DNA of 64,000 nucleotides from Cryobacterium inferilacus. GTDB taxonomy: Bacteria > Actinomycetota > Actinomycetes > Actinomycetales > Microbacteriaceae. Shown here one piece after another: positions 18,120-27,219 of the stretch. Under the pieces are notes generated by a model. It saw only the letters and a program-made list of their open reading frames with translations. It searched no databases and was not told the origin of the DNA. Position 1 is the first letter of the stretch, and every line of letters starts with the position of its first letter. The position numbers and the translations under genes were made by a program. The stretch is from contig NZ_JAIEUL010000011.1 in NCBI RefSeq assembly GCF_019599185.1, positions 62,001 to 126,000 of the forward strand. Reading direction: 5' to 3'.

Positions 18120-20818
18120 GCGCCCGTCGGCCGGCGCCGGAACCGGCGCCGGCCGATCAGCTTGTTCACCTCGACGAGCAGGAAGATCACCAGGGCCAGC
18201 CCCAGCGTGTACGCCCATTCGCGCGGGCCGATCGGGGTGGAACTGAACCACAGGTTCATCACCGGCGTGTAGACGAAGAGCAGCTGCAGCACGAGCATCG
18301 TGCCCACCGAGATCCACACCGCGCGGTTGCCGCGCAGCACGGCCGGCGTGAGGCTGGATGCCCGCAGGAACCGGCAGTTGAACAGGAATACCAGCTGGCT
18401 GAGCACCAGCATGGTCACCGCGGTGGTCTGCGCCACCGCCCGCGTCGACCCGATCGACAGCTCGTAGAAGAACACCCCGATGGTCGCGGCGGTGATCAAC
18501 ACCGACACCCAGAGCAGCCGGCCGAGGTATTCGGAGTCGAGCACCGAGCCGCCCGGCGGGCGCGGCCGGCGCAGCATGATGCCGGGCTCGGCCGGTTCGG
18601 TGGCCAGCGCCAACGACAGGGTCACGGCGGTGATCAGGTTCACCCAGAGGATCTGGGTGGGTTGCAACGGCAGGGCGAAACCGAACAGCACCGCCAGCAG
18701 CACCACCAGGGACTGCGCCGCGGTGGTCGGCAGGATGAAGATGATCGACTTCTGCAGGTTGTCCCGAATCCGTCTGCCCTCCTCGACGGCCTTCTGGATG
18801 GTGGCGAAGTTGTCGTCGGCCAGCACGATGTCCGCGGCCTCCTTGGTGGCCTCCGTGCCCTTGATGCCCATCGCCACGCCCACATCCGCCCGCCGCAGCG
18901 CCGGGGCGTCGTTGACGCCGTCCCCGGTCATCGCCACCACTTCGCCGGATGATTGCAGGGCCTTGACGATGCGCAGCTTGTGCTCCGGGCTGGTGCGGGC
19001 GAAGACGTCCACCTCGCGCACCACCCGGGTCAGCTGGTCCTGGGAGAGCTTCTGCAGCTCGCCGCCGGTGAGCACCCGGGCCGCGCCGGTGACCATGCCC
19101 ATCTCCGTGGCGATCGCCACCGCCGTGCCGGGGTGGTCGCCGGTGATCATCTTCACCCGGATGCCCGCGGCGTGCATCACGGTGATCGCCGCGATCGCCT
19201 CCGGCCGGGGCGGGTCAACGATCCCGACCACCCCGAGGAAGAGCAGGCCGTCGTCGACGTCGCCGAGGTGCAGGTCCGTCAGGCCGACCGGAGCGTCGCC
19301 GACGGCCGCGGCGAGCACCCGGAGGCCGGTGGAGCTGAGCTCGTCGACCTGACGCTCCCAGAAGGCCTCATCGAGAGGCTCTGGCAGGCCGGCGGCATCC
19401 AGTTGCCTGGTGCAGCGTTCGAGCAGGCGGGCCGGTGCGCCCTTCACCAGGATCCGGGCGGGCTCGTCGGCGGCCCGGTTGAGGGTGGCCATGAACTTGT
19501 TGGCCGACTCGAACGGGATCACGGCCACCCGCTCGTACCCGTCCGGGTCGAAACCGGACTTGTGCGCGAGGGTGCGCAGGGCACCCTCGGTGGGTTCGCC
19601 GACGACCTTCCAGACCCCGCCGTCTGCGCTGACCCTGGCGTCGTTGCACACGGCCATGACCTCCACCAGCCGGGCCAGGTCATCCCGGTCGGCCACCGTC
19701 ACCGCGCGGTCGTGCTGCAGCACCGCGCCGGCCGGGTCGTAGCCGATGCCCCGCACCTCGTACCTGGCTGTGCCGGTGACCACGGTGCGCACCGTCATCT
19801 CGTTGCGGGTGAGGGTGCCGGTCTTGTCGGTGCACACCGTGGTGACCGACCCGAGGGTCTCCACCGCGGTGAGTTTGCGCACGATGGCGTTGTGGCTGGC
19901 CATCTGCCGCACCCCGAGGGCCAGCGTGATGGTCACCAAGGCCGGCAGGCCCTCCGGCACCGCGGCGACCGCGAAGCCGATGGTCGCGGCGAAAAGGTCG
20001 GCGAAACCGCGGTCGTGCACCAGCCGGCCGATCACGAGCATCAGACCGGACACGGCGAGGATGCCCAGCGAGATGCGGGTGCTGAAGGCATCAAGTTGCC
20101 GGGTCAGCGGGGTGGCCAGGCTCTCGGTGTCGGTGACCAGGGTCTGGATGCGGCCGATCTCGGTGCCGGAGCCGGTCGCCGTCACCACGGCGCGGCCGCT
20201 TCCCGCTGCCACCAGGGTGCCGGAGTAGAGCATGCAGTGCCGGTCGCCCAGGCCGGCGTCCGCGGGAACGGCCGGGACGCTCTTGCCGGCCGGCTCGGCT
20301 TCCCCGGTCAGTGCGGACTCCTCGATCCTGAGCCCGGTGCCCTCGATCAGACGGAGATCCGCCGGCACCTTGTCGCCGGACTTGACCCGCACGATGTCAC
20401 CTGGCACGAGGGTCGCGGCGTCGGCATTCAGCCAGTGGCCGCCGCGGCGTACCTTCGCGTTCAGCGACAGCATCCGCCGGATGCCGTCGAGGGCCTTCTC
20501 CGCACGGCCCTCCTGCAGGAATCCGATCACCGCGTTGATCACGGCGACGGCCAGGATCACGGAGGCGTCGACCCAGTCGCCGAAGACCACCGTGAGCACG
20601 GCAGACCCGAGGAGAACATAGATGAGCACGTCGTTGAAATGGCCGAGGAAGCGCAGCACCGGGTTCTTCTTCGCCGGCACGGGCAGGGCGTTCGGTCCGA
20701 CCGCGGCCAGTCGTTCGGCGGCCTCTGCCGGATCCAGGCCGTGCCGACTGGTGTGCAGGTCGGTGCACACCGTGTCGGCATCCTGGGCATAGGGTGGCGG
20801 CCCTCCGGCGGCGGTCAT
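18107..20818 (-). CDS. P-type cation-transporting ATPase (P2A-like, Ca2+/Mg2+ type)
   Basis: A 903-residue membrane ATPase. The phosphorylated Asp331 lies in CTDKTGTLTRNEM, the actuator motif is TGEAEP (about 171), the membrane metal motif is VPEGLPAL (about 287-294), and the hinge is MTGDGVNDAPALRRADVG. A cation-ATPase N-terminal domain occupies residues 10-80 and a six-helix C-terminal block follows. The PEGLP motif and C-terminal domain place it with SERCA-like/MgtA-like pumps; the ion cannot be fixed from sequence. Confidence 0.9.
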   Translation of the reverse strand: MTAAGGPPPYAQDADTVCTDLHTSRHGLDPAEAAERLAAVGPNALPVPAKKNPVLRFLGHFNDVLIYVLLGSAVLTVVFGDWVDASVILAVAVINAVIGFLQEGRAEKALDGIRRMLSLNAKVRRGGHWLNADAATLVPGDIVRVKSGDKVPADLRLIEGTGLRIEESALTGEAEPAGKSVPAVPADAGLGDRHCMLYSGTLVAAGSGRAVVTATGSGTEIGRIQTLVTDTESLATPLTRQLDAFSTRISLGILAVSGLMLVIGRLVHDRGFADLFAATIGFAVAAVPEGLPALVTITLALGVRQMASHNAIVRKLTAVETLGSVTTVCTDKTGTLTRNEMTVRTVVTGTARYEVRGIGYDPAGAVLQHDRAVTVADRDDLARLVEVMAVCNDARVSADGGVWKVVGEPTEGALRTLAHKSGFDPDGYERVAVIPFESANKFMATLNRAADEPARILVKGAPARLLERCTRQLDAAGLPEPLDEAFWERQVDELSSTGLRVLAAAVGDAPVGLTDLHLGDVDDGLLFLGVVGIVDPPRPEAIAAITVMHAAGIRVKMITGDHPGTAVAIATEMGMVTGAARVLTGGELQKLSQDQLTRVVREVDVFARTSPEHKLRIVKALQSSGEVVAMTGDGVNDAPALRRADVGVAMGIKGTEATKEAADIVLADDNFATIQKAVEEGRRIRDNLQKSIIFILPTTAAQSLVVLLAVLFGFALPLQPTQILWVNLITAVTLSLALATEPAEPGIMLRRPRPPGGSVLDSEYLGRLLWVSVLITAATIGVFFYELSIGSTRAVAQTTAVTMLVLSQLVFLFNCRFLRASSLTPAVLRGNRAVWISVGTMLVLQLLFVYTPVMNLWFSSTPIGPREWAYTLGLALVIFLLVEVNKLIGRRRFRRRPTGAQPR

Positions 20819-20900
20819 GGCTGACCTGTCACGGGAAGGCCTACCGGGATACGGACCACGATGGGTCCATTAAAGCACCGGGTGAAGCGGGTACCCGGGG

Positions 20901-21170
20901 CTAATGGCCCGTGTTTTTGCCGCTCTGGTTCTGCTCGTCCAGGTCGCTCTTCTCGGCCTCGTCCGGCTTCATGCTCAGCGTGAACATCGCGATCACGACG
21001 AGAGCGATGATGAAGGTGATGCCCAGGGAGATGGATGACAGTGCCAGGTTGCGGGTGGCCAGCATGATGGTGAGCCCGACGAAGAGGCCCATGGCGGCGG
21101 AGATGGCGACCAGCTCGACGGGCTTGAGGATCTCGCTCCTGGTGGGCTTGTGCGGGGTGTTCTGGGTCAC
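20901..21170 (-). CDS. Small two-span membrane protein, unknown function
   Basis: An 89-residue protein with two hydrophobic segments (about 18-38 and 42-64) and a charged C-terminal tail (MKPDEAEKSDLDEQNQ). Its GTG overlaps the stop of the upstream HdeD-like gene (GTGA), so it is co-translated with it. I do not recognise a family; the pairing suggests a membrane-associated job together with the HdeD-like protein. Confidence 0.75.
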   Translation of the reverse strand: MTQNTPHKPTRSEILKPVELVAISAAMGLFVGLTIMLATRNLALSSISLGITFIIALVVIAMFTLSMKPDEAEKSDLDEQNQSGKNTGH

Positions 21171-21766
21171 GGGGTGTCCGAATCTGTGGAGGAGGAAGCC
21201 AGGTCGCGCGGCGCATCCGCCGACGGGGTGGTGAGGGAGACGCCGGCGATGACCAGGTAGACGCCGATGATCACCAGGTAGGCGCCGAGCAGGCCCACGG
21301 CGACGACGGCGTGCGGCGGTAGGAGCAGGAACACCAGCGCCAGCACGGCGGTGAGTGCGCCGACGATGAGCCAGTCCCTGGCCACCTGGCCACGGCCACG
21401 CACCCGGATGCCGGTGTACAGCTCGAGAACACCGGTGACCGCCGCCCACACCGAGACGATGTAGAGGAAGAAGCCGAGGCCCCCGGCGGTCACGGCCAGC
21501 GCGAGCACGCCGGCGACGACCCCGACGGCGCCCTGAATCACGAAGATCCGGCGGTCCTTCAGGTCGGTGACGGTCCTCCAGCTCAGCAGGACGGTGACCA
21601 GGCCGTTCACCAGCGCGAAGGCGCCGAAGACGAGGAGACCGAATTGCGCGGAGTGGTCCGCGTTGAACGTGATCACGGCCGCGGGCACGAACGCCACGAT
21701 GGCGCGCGCAACGGGCAGGGTCCAGTACCGGGTGCCGATGACGGCTGCTGCCGGGGCGTGCGCCAC
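21167..21766 (-). CDS. HdeD-like / DUF308 membrane protein
   Basis: A 199-residue membrane protein with about six spans and the repeated short-helix pattern of HdeD/DUF308 proteins (YIVSVWAAVTGVLELYTGIR is the typical central block). The C-terminus is a short Ser/Asp-rich tail. In other bacteria HdeD is tied to acid resistance; here the role is unknown. It is the first gene of a pair with the 89-residue membrane protein. Confidence 0.8.
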   Translation of the reverse strand: MAHAPAAAVIGTRYWTLPVARAIVAFVPAAVITFNADHSAQFGLLVFGAFALVNGLVTVLLSWRTVTDLKDRRIFVIQGAVGVVAGVLALAVTAGGLGFFLYIVSVWAAVTGVLELYTGIRVRGRGQVARDWLIVGALTAVLALVFLLLPPHAVVAVGLLGAYLVIIGVYLVIAGVSLTTPSADAPRDLASSSTDSDTP

Positions 21767-21856
21767 GCGGGCACCTCTTTCGTCGCAGGGAGTCCTCCCA
21801 GTCTACGCGGCGGCCCTGCCCACCTCCCGTGCGCGCCCCCTCGCGCTCCCCGACCG

Positions 21857-23230
21857 TCAGAGCGCGTTGACCGCGCCGAGCACCTTGGTGAGCGAATCCT
21901 TGGCGTCACCGAACAGCAGCGTGGTCTTCGGGTCGAACAAGAGCTCGTTCTCGATTCCGGCGAAGCCGGGGCGCATCGACCGCTTGAGGAAGACGATCTG
22001 GCGGCCCTCCTCCACCTCGAGGATCGGCATCCCGTAGATCGGCGAACCCGGTGAGGTCTTCGCGGCCGGGTTGACCACGTCGTTCGCGCCGACGACGAGC
22101 ACCACATCGGTGTTCTTGAACTCGGGGTTGACCTCGGCCATTTCCTTGAGCGACTCGTATGGCACGTTGGCCTCGGCGAGCAGCACGTTCATGTGGCCGG
22201 GCATCCGCCCGGCGACGGGGTGGATGGCGAAGTCCACGGCCACGCCGCGCGCCTCGAGGGTCGTGGCCAGCTCGGCGATGGTGTGCTGGCCCTGGGCCAC
22301 GGCCAGCCCGTAGCCGGGCACGATCACGACCCGCTGGGCGTAGGCGAGCATCACGGCCACGTCCTCCGCGTTGGAGGAGCGCACCGGGCGGTCACTCTGC
22401 ACGGTGGAGCCGGCGGTGGACCCGCCCCGGAAGGCGCCGAACATGATCCCGCTGACACCGCGGCCCATGGCGGACGCCATGGCGCGGGTGAGGATCGTAC
22501 CGCTGGCCCCGACGAGCGTTCCGGCGACGACGAGCAGCACGTTGTCGAGCACCACACCGGATGCGGCGACGGCGAGACCGGTGAACGCGTTCAGGAGCGA
22601 GATGACGATGGGCACATCGGCGCCGCCGACGGGCAGTACCAGCAGCAGCCCGAGCGCCAGGCCGAGCACCAGCAGCAGCAGCGCCCAGCCCGTTGAGCCC
22701 GTGGCCACGACGAAGCCACCCACGACCAGCGCGGCCACGGCCGCCAGGGTCATGACCCACTTCATGCCGGGGAAGATCACCGGGCGGGTGGTGATCAGTT
22801 CCTGCAGTTTGGCGACGGTGATCGCCGAACCGGCGAACGACACGGCGCCGACGAGCATGGTGAACACCACGGCCACGAGCACCCAGGGGCCGTCGCTGTG
22901 GCCCAGTTCGAGCATCGCGACGAGCGCGGCCGCGCCGCCGCCGACCCCGTTGAAGAGCGCGACGAGTTGGGGCATCTGGGTCATCTGCACCCGGCGGGAG
23001 ATGGGCGCCGAGATCGCGGAACCCACGAGGATGGCCAGCAGGATCAGCGGGATGTTGTCGAGCTTGGCCGAGAGGAACACCGTGATCACGGCGAGGGCCG
23101 CCCCGGCGGCGCCGATCAGGTTGCCGCGTCTGGCGGTCTTGGGTGAGCTCAGACCCTTGAGGGCGAGGATGAAGCAGACGGCAGCGATCAGGTACAGCAG
23201 CGCGGTCCATTCGGCGGACAGGAGGCTCAT
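21857..23230 (-). CDS. pntB: NAD(P) transhydrogenase beta subunit
   Basis: A 457-residue subunit with eight to nine membrane spans in the first half (dII) and the NADP(H)-binding dIII domain in the last 180 residues (VIVPGYGLAVAQGQHTI, VVLVVGANDVVNPAAK, GMPILEVEEGRQIVFLKR). It couples proton flow to hydride transfer from NADH to NADP+. The ATG at 23230 lies in the ATGA overlap with the upstream gene; a longer in-frame start at 23365 is inside that gene. It is the last gene of a three-gene pnt operon. Confidence 0.95.
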   Translation of the reverse strand: MSLLSAEWTALLYLIAAVCFILALKGLSSPKTARRGNLIGAAGAALAVITVFLSAKLDNIPLILLAILVGSAISAPISRRVQMTQMPQLVALFNGVGGGAAALVAMLELGHSDGPWVLVAVVFTMLVGAVSFAGSAITVAKLQELITTRPVIFPGMKWVMTLAAVAALVVGGFVVATGSTGWALLLLVLGLALGLLLVLPVGGADVPIVISLLNAFTGLAVAASGVVLDNVLLVVAGTLVGASGTILTRAMASAMGRGVSGIMFGAFRGGSTAGSTVQSDRPVRSSNAEDVAVMLAYAQRVVIVPGYGLAVAQGQHTIAELATTLEARGVAVDFAIHPVAGRMPGHMNVLLAEANVPYESLKEMAEVNPEFKNTDVVLVVGANDVVNPAAKTSPGSPIYGMPILEVEEGRQIVFLKRSMRPGFAGIENELLFDPKTTLLFGDAKDSLTKVLGAVNAL

Positions 23231-23535
23231 TTGGTGGTGTCCTTCGGGGTGGCGGCGGGCTTCCGGCCGCGGAACATGCCGAGCATCCGGTCGGTGACGA
23301 CGAATCCGCCGACGAGGTTGGCGGTGGCGAGGGCAACGGCCAGCAGCGCGACCGCGATCAGCCACGGGTCGTCGAGCTGACCGGCGACGATGATCGCGCC
23401 GACCAGGATGATCCCGTGGATGGCGTTGGCGCCGCTCATCAGGGGGGTGTGCAGGGTGCTCGACACCTTGGAGACCACCTCGAAGCCGACGAAGACGGTC
23501 AGCACAATGACCGTGAGGAGAGTGATCGGATCCAT
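23227..23535 (-). CDS. pntAB: NAD(P) transhydrogenase alpha subunit, membrane part
   Basis: A 102-residue protein with three hydrophobic spans and the TPLMSGANAIHGIILVGA signature of the alpha-subunit membrane domain. In this organism the alpha subunit is split into a soluble (dI) and this membrane polypeptide, as in Rhodospirillum. It overlaps pntB by four bases and the dI gene by one. Confidence 0.93.
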   Translation of the reverse strand: MDPITLLTVIVLTVFVGFEVVSKVSSTLHTPLMSGANAIHGIILVGAIIVAGQLDDPWLIAVALLAVALATANLVGGFVVTDRMLGMFRGRKPAATPKDTTK

Positions 23536-24680
23536 CAGTTCATTCCTTCCAGCGCGGTCGCGGTCGGTGCGTGGCGCACCTCGCCGCCGGCGGTGAGACA
23601 GGCGCCGGCGATGACCTCGTCGGTGAAGTCGGGGACGACCTGCCCGTCGCTGGTCATCAGCGCGAGCAGGTTGGCAACGTTCTTGGCGTACAGCCGGGAT
23701 GCGTCGGAGGCCATCGCCGAGGCGGCGTCCCGCATGCCGACCAGGGTGACCGAGCCGTCGCCGGCCGCGGTGGGAATCAGCTGGTCGACGCCGGCACGAA
23801 CGCCCTCGACGTTGCCACCGGTTTCAGCGGCGAGGTCGACGACCACGGAGCCGGCCGGCATTGCCCTGACCATGTCCAGGGTCACCAGCAGCGGGGCGGG
23901 TCGACCGGGGATCGCTGCGGTGGTGATGAGCACATCCGCCTTGGCCACATAGGGGGCGAGCAGTTCCCGTTGGCGTACGGCGCGGTCTTCGGCGAGTTCG
24001 CTGGCGTATCCGCCCGCGCCTTCGACGGCGGCCAGGTCGAGGGTGATGAAGGTGCCGCCCATCGAGGTGACCTCGTCGGCGGATGCCGGGCGCACGTCAT
24101 ACGCGGAGACCCTGGCACCCAGACGCTTGGCCGTGCCGATGGCCTGCAAGCCGGCGACGCCGGCGCCGAGCACGAGCACGCGGGCCGGTGGGATGGTGCC
24201 TGCGGCGGTCATATAAAGCGGGAAGAACCGGGGGAAGCGGATGGTGGCCTCGAGTACCGCACGGTACCCGGCGACGAGTGCCTGCGAGGTGAGCGCATCC
24301 ATCGACTGGGCGCGGGAGATGCGCGGCACCAGTTCGAGGGCGAAGGCGGTGACCTTCGCGGCGGCCAGGGCCGCCACCGTCGGCAGTTCGGCAGCCGGGG
24401 ACGCCAGGCCCACCGTGATGGTGCCCGCCGGCAGCGTTGCGGCCAGTTCGGGGCTGAGGGGGCGCACGTGGCAGAGCACGTCGAAGGATGCGGCGTCGAA
24501 GACCTCCACCAGCTCGGCACCGGCGGTGCGGTAGGCCGCGTCGGAGTACCCCGCGGCCAGTCCGGCACCGGATTCGACGGTGACGCCGACACCGAGACCG
24601 GTGAGTTGGGTCACCGTCTCCGGTGTTACTGCGACGCGTTTCTCGCCCTCTCGGCGTTCACGCCCAATGCCAACCTTCAC
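23535..24680 (-). CDS. pntAA: NAD(P) transhydrogenase alpha subunit, NAD-binding part
   Basis: A 381-residue soluble dI subunit of the alanine-dehydrogenase/PNT family that binds NAD(H). RREGEKRVAVTPETV is the N-terminal motif, and VLVLGAGVAGLQAIGTAKRLGA is the Rossmann loop. The GTG at 24680 is chosen because AAGGAG lies nine bases upstream and because the family begins at this point (VKVGIGRERRE); a start at 24848 adds 56 unrelated residues. The 294-base gap upstream carries divergent promoters for this operon and the BCCT gene. Confidence 0.94.
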   Translation of the reverse strand: MKVGIGRERREGEKRVAVTPETVTQLTGLGVGVTVESGAGLAAGYSDAAYRTAGAELVEVFDAASFDVLCHVRPLSPELAATLPAGTITVGLASPAAELPTVAALAAAKVTAFALELVPRISRAQSMDALTSQALVAGYRAVLEATIRFPRFFPLYMTAAGTIPPARVLVLGAGVAGLQAIGTAKRLGARVSAYDVRPASADEVTSMGGTFITLDLAAVEGAGGYASELAEDRAVRQRELLAPYVAKADVLITTAAIPGRPAPLLVTLDMVRAMPAGSVVVDLAAETGGNVEGVRAGVDQLIPTAAGDGSVTLVGMRDAASAMASDASRLYAKNVANLLALMTSDGQVVPDFTDEVIAGACLTAGGEVRHAPTATALEGMN

Positions 24681-24974
24681 GGGTACCCACTCCTTCGACA
24701 CATCGGCCACCAGGCGAGCGTAAACGGGGGCGTTCGCGCGTCCAAGGGCGATCTCACTCCGTAGCGTACCGTCGGGTTTTCCCGATCCGACCGGTGTTTC
24801 AGGGCCGAAAGACCCTGCCAGGGTGGCCAACCGCCGGGTGGACCTCATAAGGTAGAGGGTTGCCTGCGCCGCTTATCGGCGCCCGCCCCGTCTCGAATCG
24901 CATGATCGTCCCGCACTGCCGCCGGCATTCACACCCGAGCAGTCCTCGGCGAAACGGATGCCTCGACCGATTGG

Positions 24975-27014
24975 TTGCTCGTTATCAGTTCCATCGAACC
25001 CGACGACGCGGCGCGCCTCCCCAGCGCTCCGCCATCGCCGACATCTCCACCCACCCGCTCCACCCCCACCGTCACGAGGCCCCGTTTCGGCGTGCACGTG
25101 CCGGCCCCCCGCATTTTCTACCCGGCGCTGGGCATCATCGTCGCCGTCGTGCTGGTCAGCATCTTCTTCCCCGTCCGCACCGGCGCGGTGCTCGCGCAGC
25201 TGCAGACCCTGGTCGTGGCCGGCCTCGGCCCGTACTACGTCGTGCTGGTCGCCGTCTTCGTGATCTTCGCGGTGTGGATGGGCCTGAGCCGGTTCGGCGA
25301 CATCAAGCTCGGCCAGGACGACGACGCACCGGAGTTCGGCCTGATGTCCTGGTTCGCGATGCTGTTCGCCGCCGGCATGGGTATCGGCCTGGTCTTCTGG
25401 GGAGCCGCTGAGCCGCTCACCTACTTCCTGGAGCCCAAGCCGGGTGTGCACGGCAGCCAACCCGAACTCGCGGCCGCCGCCATGTCGCAGACCTTCCTGC
25501 ACTGGGGCTTCCACGCCTGGGCGGTCTACGCCGTCGTGGGCCTGTCGCTGGCCTACGCCATTCACCGCAAGGGCCGGCCGGTGTCCATCCGTTGGGCCCT
25601 GGAGCCGCTGCTCGGCGACAAGGTCAAGGGTCGCCTGGGCGACGCCATCGACGTCACCGCCATCGTCGGCACCCTGTTCGGTGTGGCGACCTCGCTCGGG
25701 CTCGGTGTGAAGCAGATCGCCGCGGGCCTTCGCCATCTCGGTGTCGTCGACTCGGTCAGCAACACTCTGCTGGTGGTACTGATCGTGATCATCACCCTGA
25801 TCGCCATCGCCAGCGTCGTCAGCGGTGTCGGCAAGGGCGTCAAGTGGCTCTCCAACATCAACCTCGGCGCGGCGGGCCTGTTCCTCCTCGCCGTCCTGCT
25901 GCTGGGCCCCACCATGTACCTGTTGCGGGTGTTCGTGGAATCCCTCGGCGGCTACTTCCAGAACATCGTCGGCCTCACCTTCGACTCCAGCGCGTTCACC
26001 GGCCAAGCCGGACTGGACTGGCAGGGCAGCTGGACGGTCTTCTACTGGGGCTGGTGGATCTCCTGGGCGCCGTTCGTCGGCGTCTTCATCGCCCGCATCT
26101 CCCGCGGTCGCACCGTGCGCGAGTTCGTCGCCGGCGTGCTGCTGGTTCCCACCCTCGTCACCTTCCTCTGGTTCGCGGTGATGGGCGGCAGCGTCATCAA
26201 GCAGGTCTGGGAGAACCCCGAGGCCCTGGTCGACCCCGAGGTCGGCATCGTGCCGGAGAACGTGCTGTTCGATTTCCTGGCCCAGCTTCCGTTCGCGGGG
26301 GTATTGGCGGTGTTGGCCGTGGCGATCGTGGCGATCTTCTTCATCACCTCCGCAGATTCCGGGTCTCTCGTCATCGACATGCTCGCCTCCGGCGGAGAGA
26401 CCGACCCGCCCAAGTGGAGCCGCGTGCTCTGGGCCAGCCTGGTCGGCATCGTCGCGATCGCGCTGCTGCTGGCCGGTGGCCTGTCGGCGCTGCAGACCGG
26501 TGCCATCCTCACCGCCATCCCCGTCAGTGTGGTGATGATCGGTATGTGCATCGCCACCTATCGGGCCTTCAGGGCCGAACACCAGGTTCTCGTGCAGGTT
26601 GAACGCCGGGTGCGCCGCGAGGAGATGGCCCGACGGATCAGCAAGAGCGTGACCAACCACCTGGAGAACAACTTCGACGACCACTTCGGCGACCAGATGG
26701 ACGGCCGCATCAGCGCCGCCATCACGGATGCCGCCGGGAACGTCTCCGTGCAGACACGGGAACGACGCGCCTTCTGGCCGCGTCGGCCGCGCGGCGCGAC
26801 CCCGCTCGTCGACCGTCCCGACCTGGGCGAACTCACCCCGGAGGAGATCGGAGCGATGCAGGACCTGGGCGACCTGATGCCTCAGGACCCGCAGACCCCG
26901 GCAGACACGTCGTCGGCGCACCTTGAGGCGGCAGACCACGCCGAACCCGACGCTGTGACGCCAGATGCCTCCGCGGCGCCGCACGCCGACCCGGACGCCC
27001 CGCGCACGTCGTGA
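24975..27014 (+). CDS. BCCT family betaine/choline/carnitine transporter
   Basis: A 679-residue sodium- or proton-coupled carrier for compatible solutes, with 12 membrane spans between residues 45 and 540. Family signatures include WGAAEPLTYFLEP and the tryptophan-rich FYWGWWISWAPFVGVFIARI. A long charged cytoplasmic C-tail of about 150 residues follows, which in osmosensing members (BetP) regulates activity. The start is uncertain: the TTG at 24975 has no clear ribosome site, and a GTG at 25092 would remove a 39-residue Pro/Ser/Thr-rich leader. Confidence 0.92.
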   Translation: MLVISSIEPDDAARLPSAPPSPTSPPTRSTPTVTRPRFGVHVPAPRIFYPALGIIVAVVLVSIFFPVRTGAVLAQLQTLVVAGLGPYYVVLVAVFVIFAVWMGLSRFGDIKLGQDDDAPEFGLMSWFAMLFAAGMGIGLVFWGAAEPLTYFLEPKPGVHGSQPELAAAAMSQTFLHWGFHAWAVYAVVGLSLAYAIHRKGRPVSIRWALEPLLGDKVKGRLGDAIDVTAIVGTLFGVATSLGLGVKQIAAGLRHLGVVDSVSNTLLVVLIVIITLIAIASVVSGVGKGVKWLSNINLGAAGLFLLAVLLLGPTMYLLRVFVESLGGYFQNIVGLTFDSSAFTGQAGLDWQGSWTVFYWGWWISWAPFVGVFIARISRGRTVREFVAGVLLVPTLVTFLWFAVMGGSVIKQVWENPEALVDPEVGIVPENVLFDFLAQLPFAGVLAVLAVAIVAIFFITSADSGSLVIDMLASGGETDPPKWSRVLWASLVGIVAIALLLAGGLSALQTGAILTAIPVSVVMIGMCIATYRAFRAEHQVLVQVERRVRREEMARRISKSVTNHLENNFDDHFGDQMDGRISAAITDAAGNVSVQTRERRAFWPRRPRGATPLVDRPDLGELTPEEIGAMQDLGDLMPQDPQTPADTSSAHLEAADHAEPDAVTPDASAAPHADPDAPRTS

Positions 27015-27058
27015 GCCGTCTGGCGCACCGGGCCGGCCGGGCCTGACGCGCCGCACAC

Positions 27059-27106
27059 CGAAAAGGCCTGACAGGCGGGACCATCCCGACTGTCAGGCCT
27101 TTTTCG
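27059..27106 (+). terminator. Strong intrinsic terminator after the BCCT gene
   Basis: CGAAAAGGCCTGACAG (27059-27074) pairs with CTGTCAGGCCTTTTTCG (27090-27106) around a 15-base loop. The stem is followed by a T run and also carries an A run on the other side, so it can work in both directions. Confidence 0.92.
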
Positions 27107-27219
27107 TCGGTTGCCGAAGCGGGCCACTGGCTCGCCAGGTTCGTCGGGTGGGCCCCGAGTCGAGGCTCGGTACCTGCGACACGTAAGCACACACCCCCCA
27201 AACGCGACAGACTGAGGAC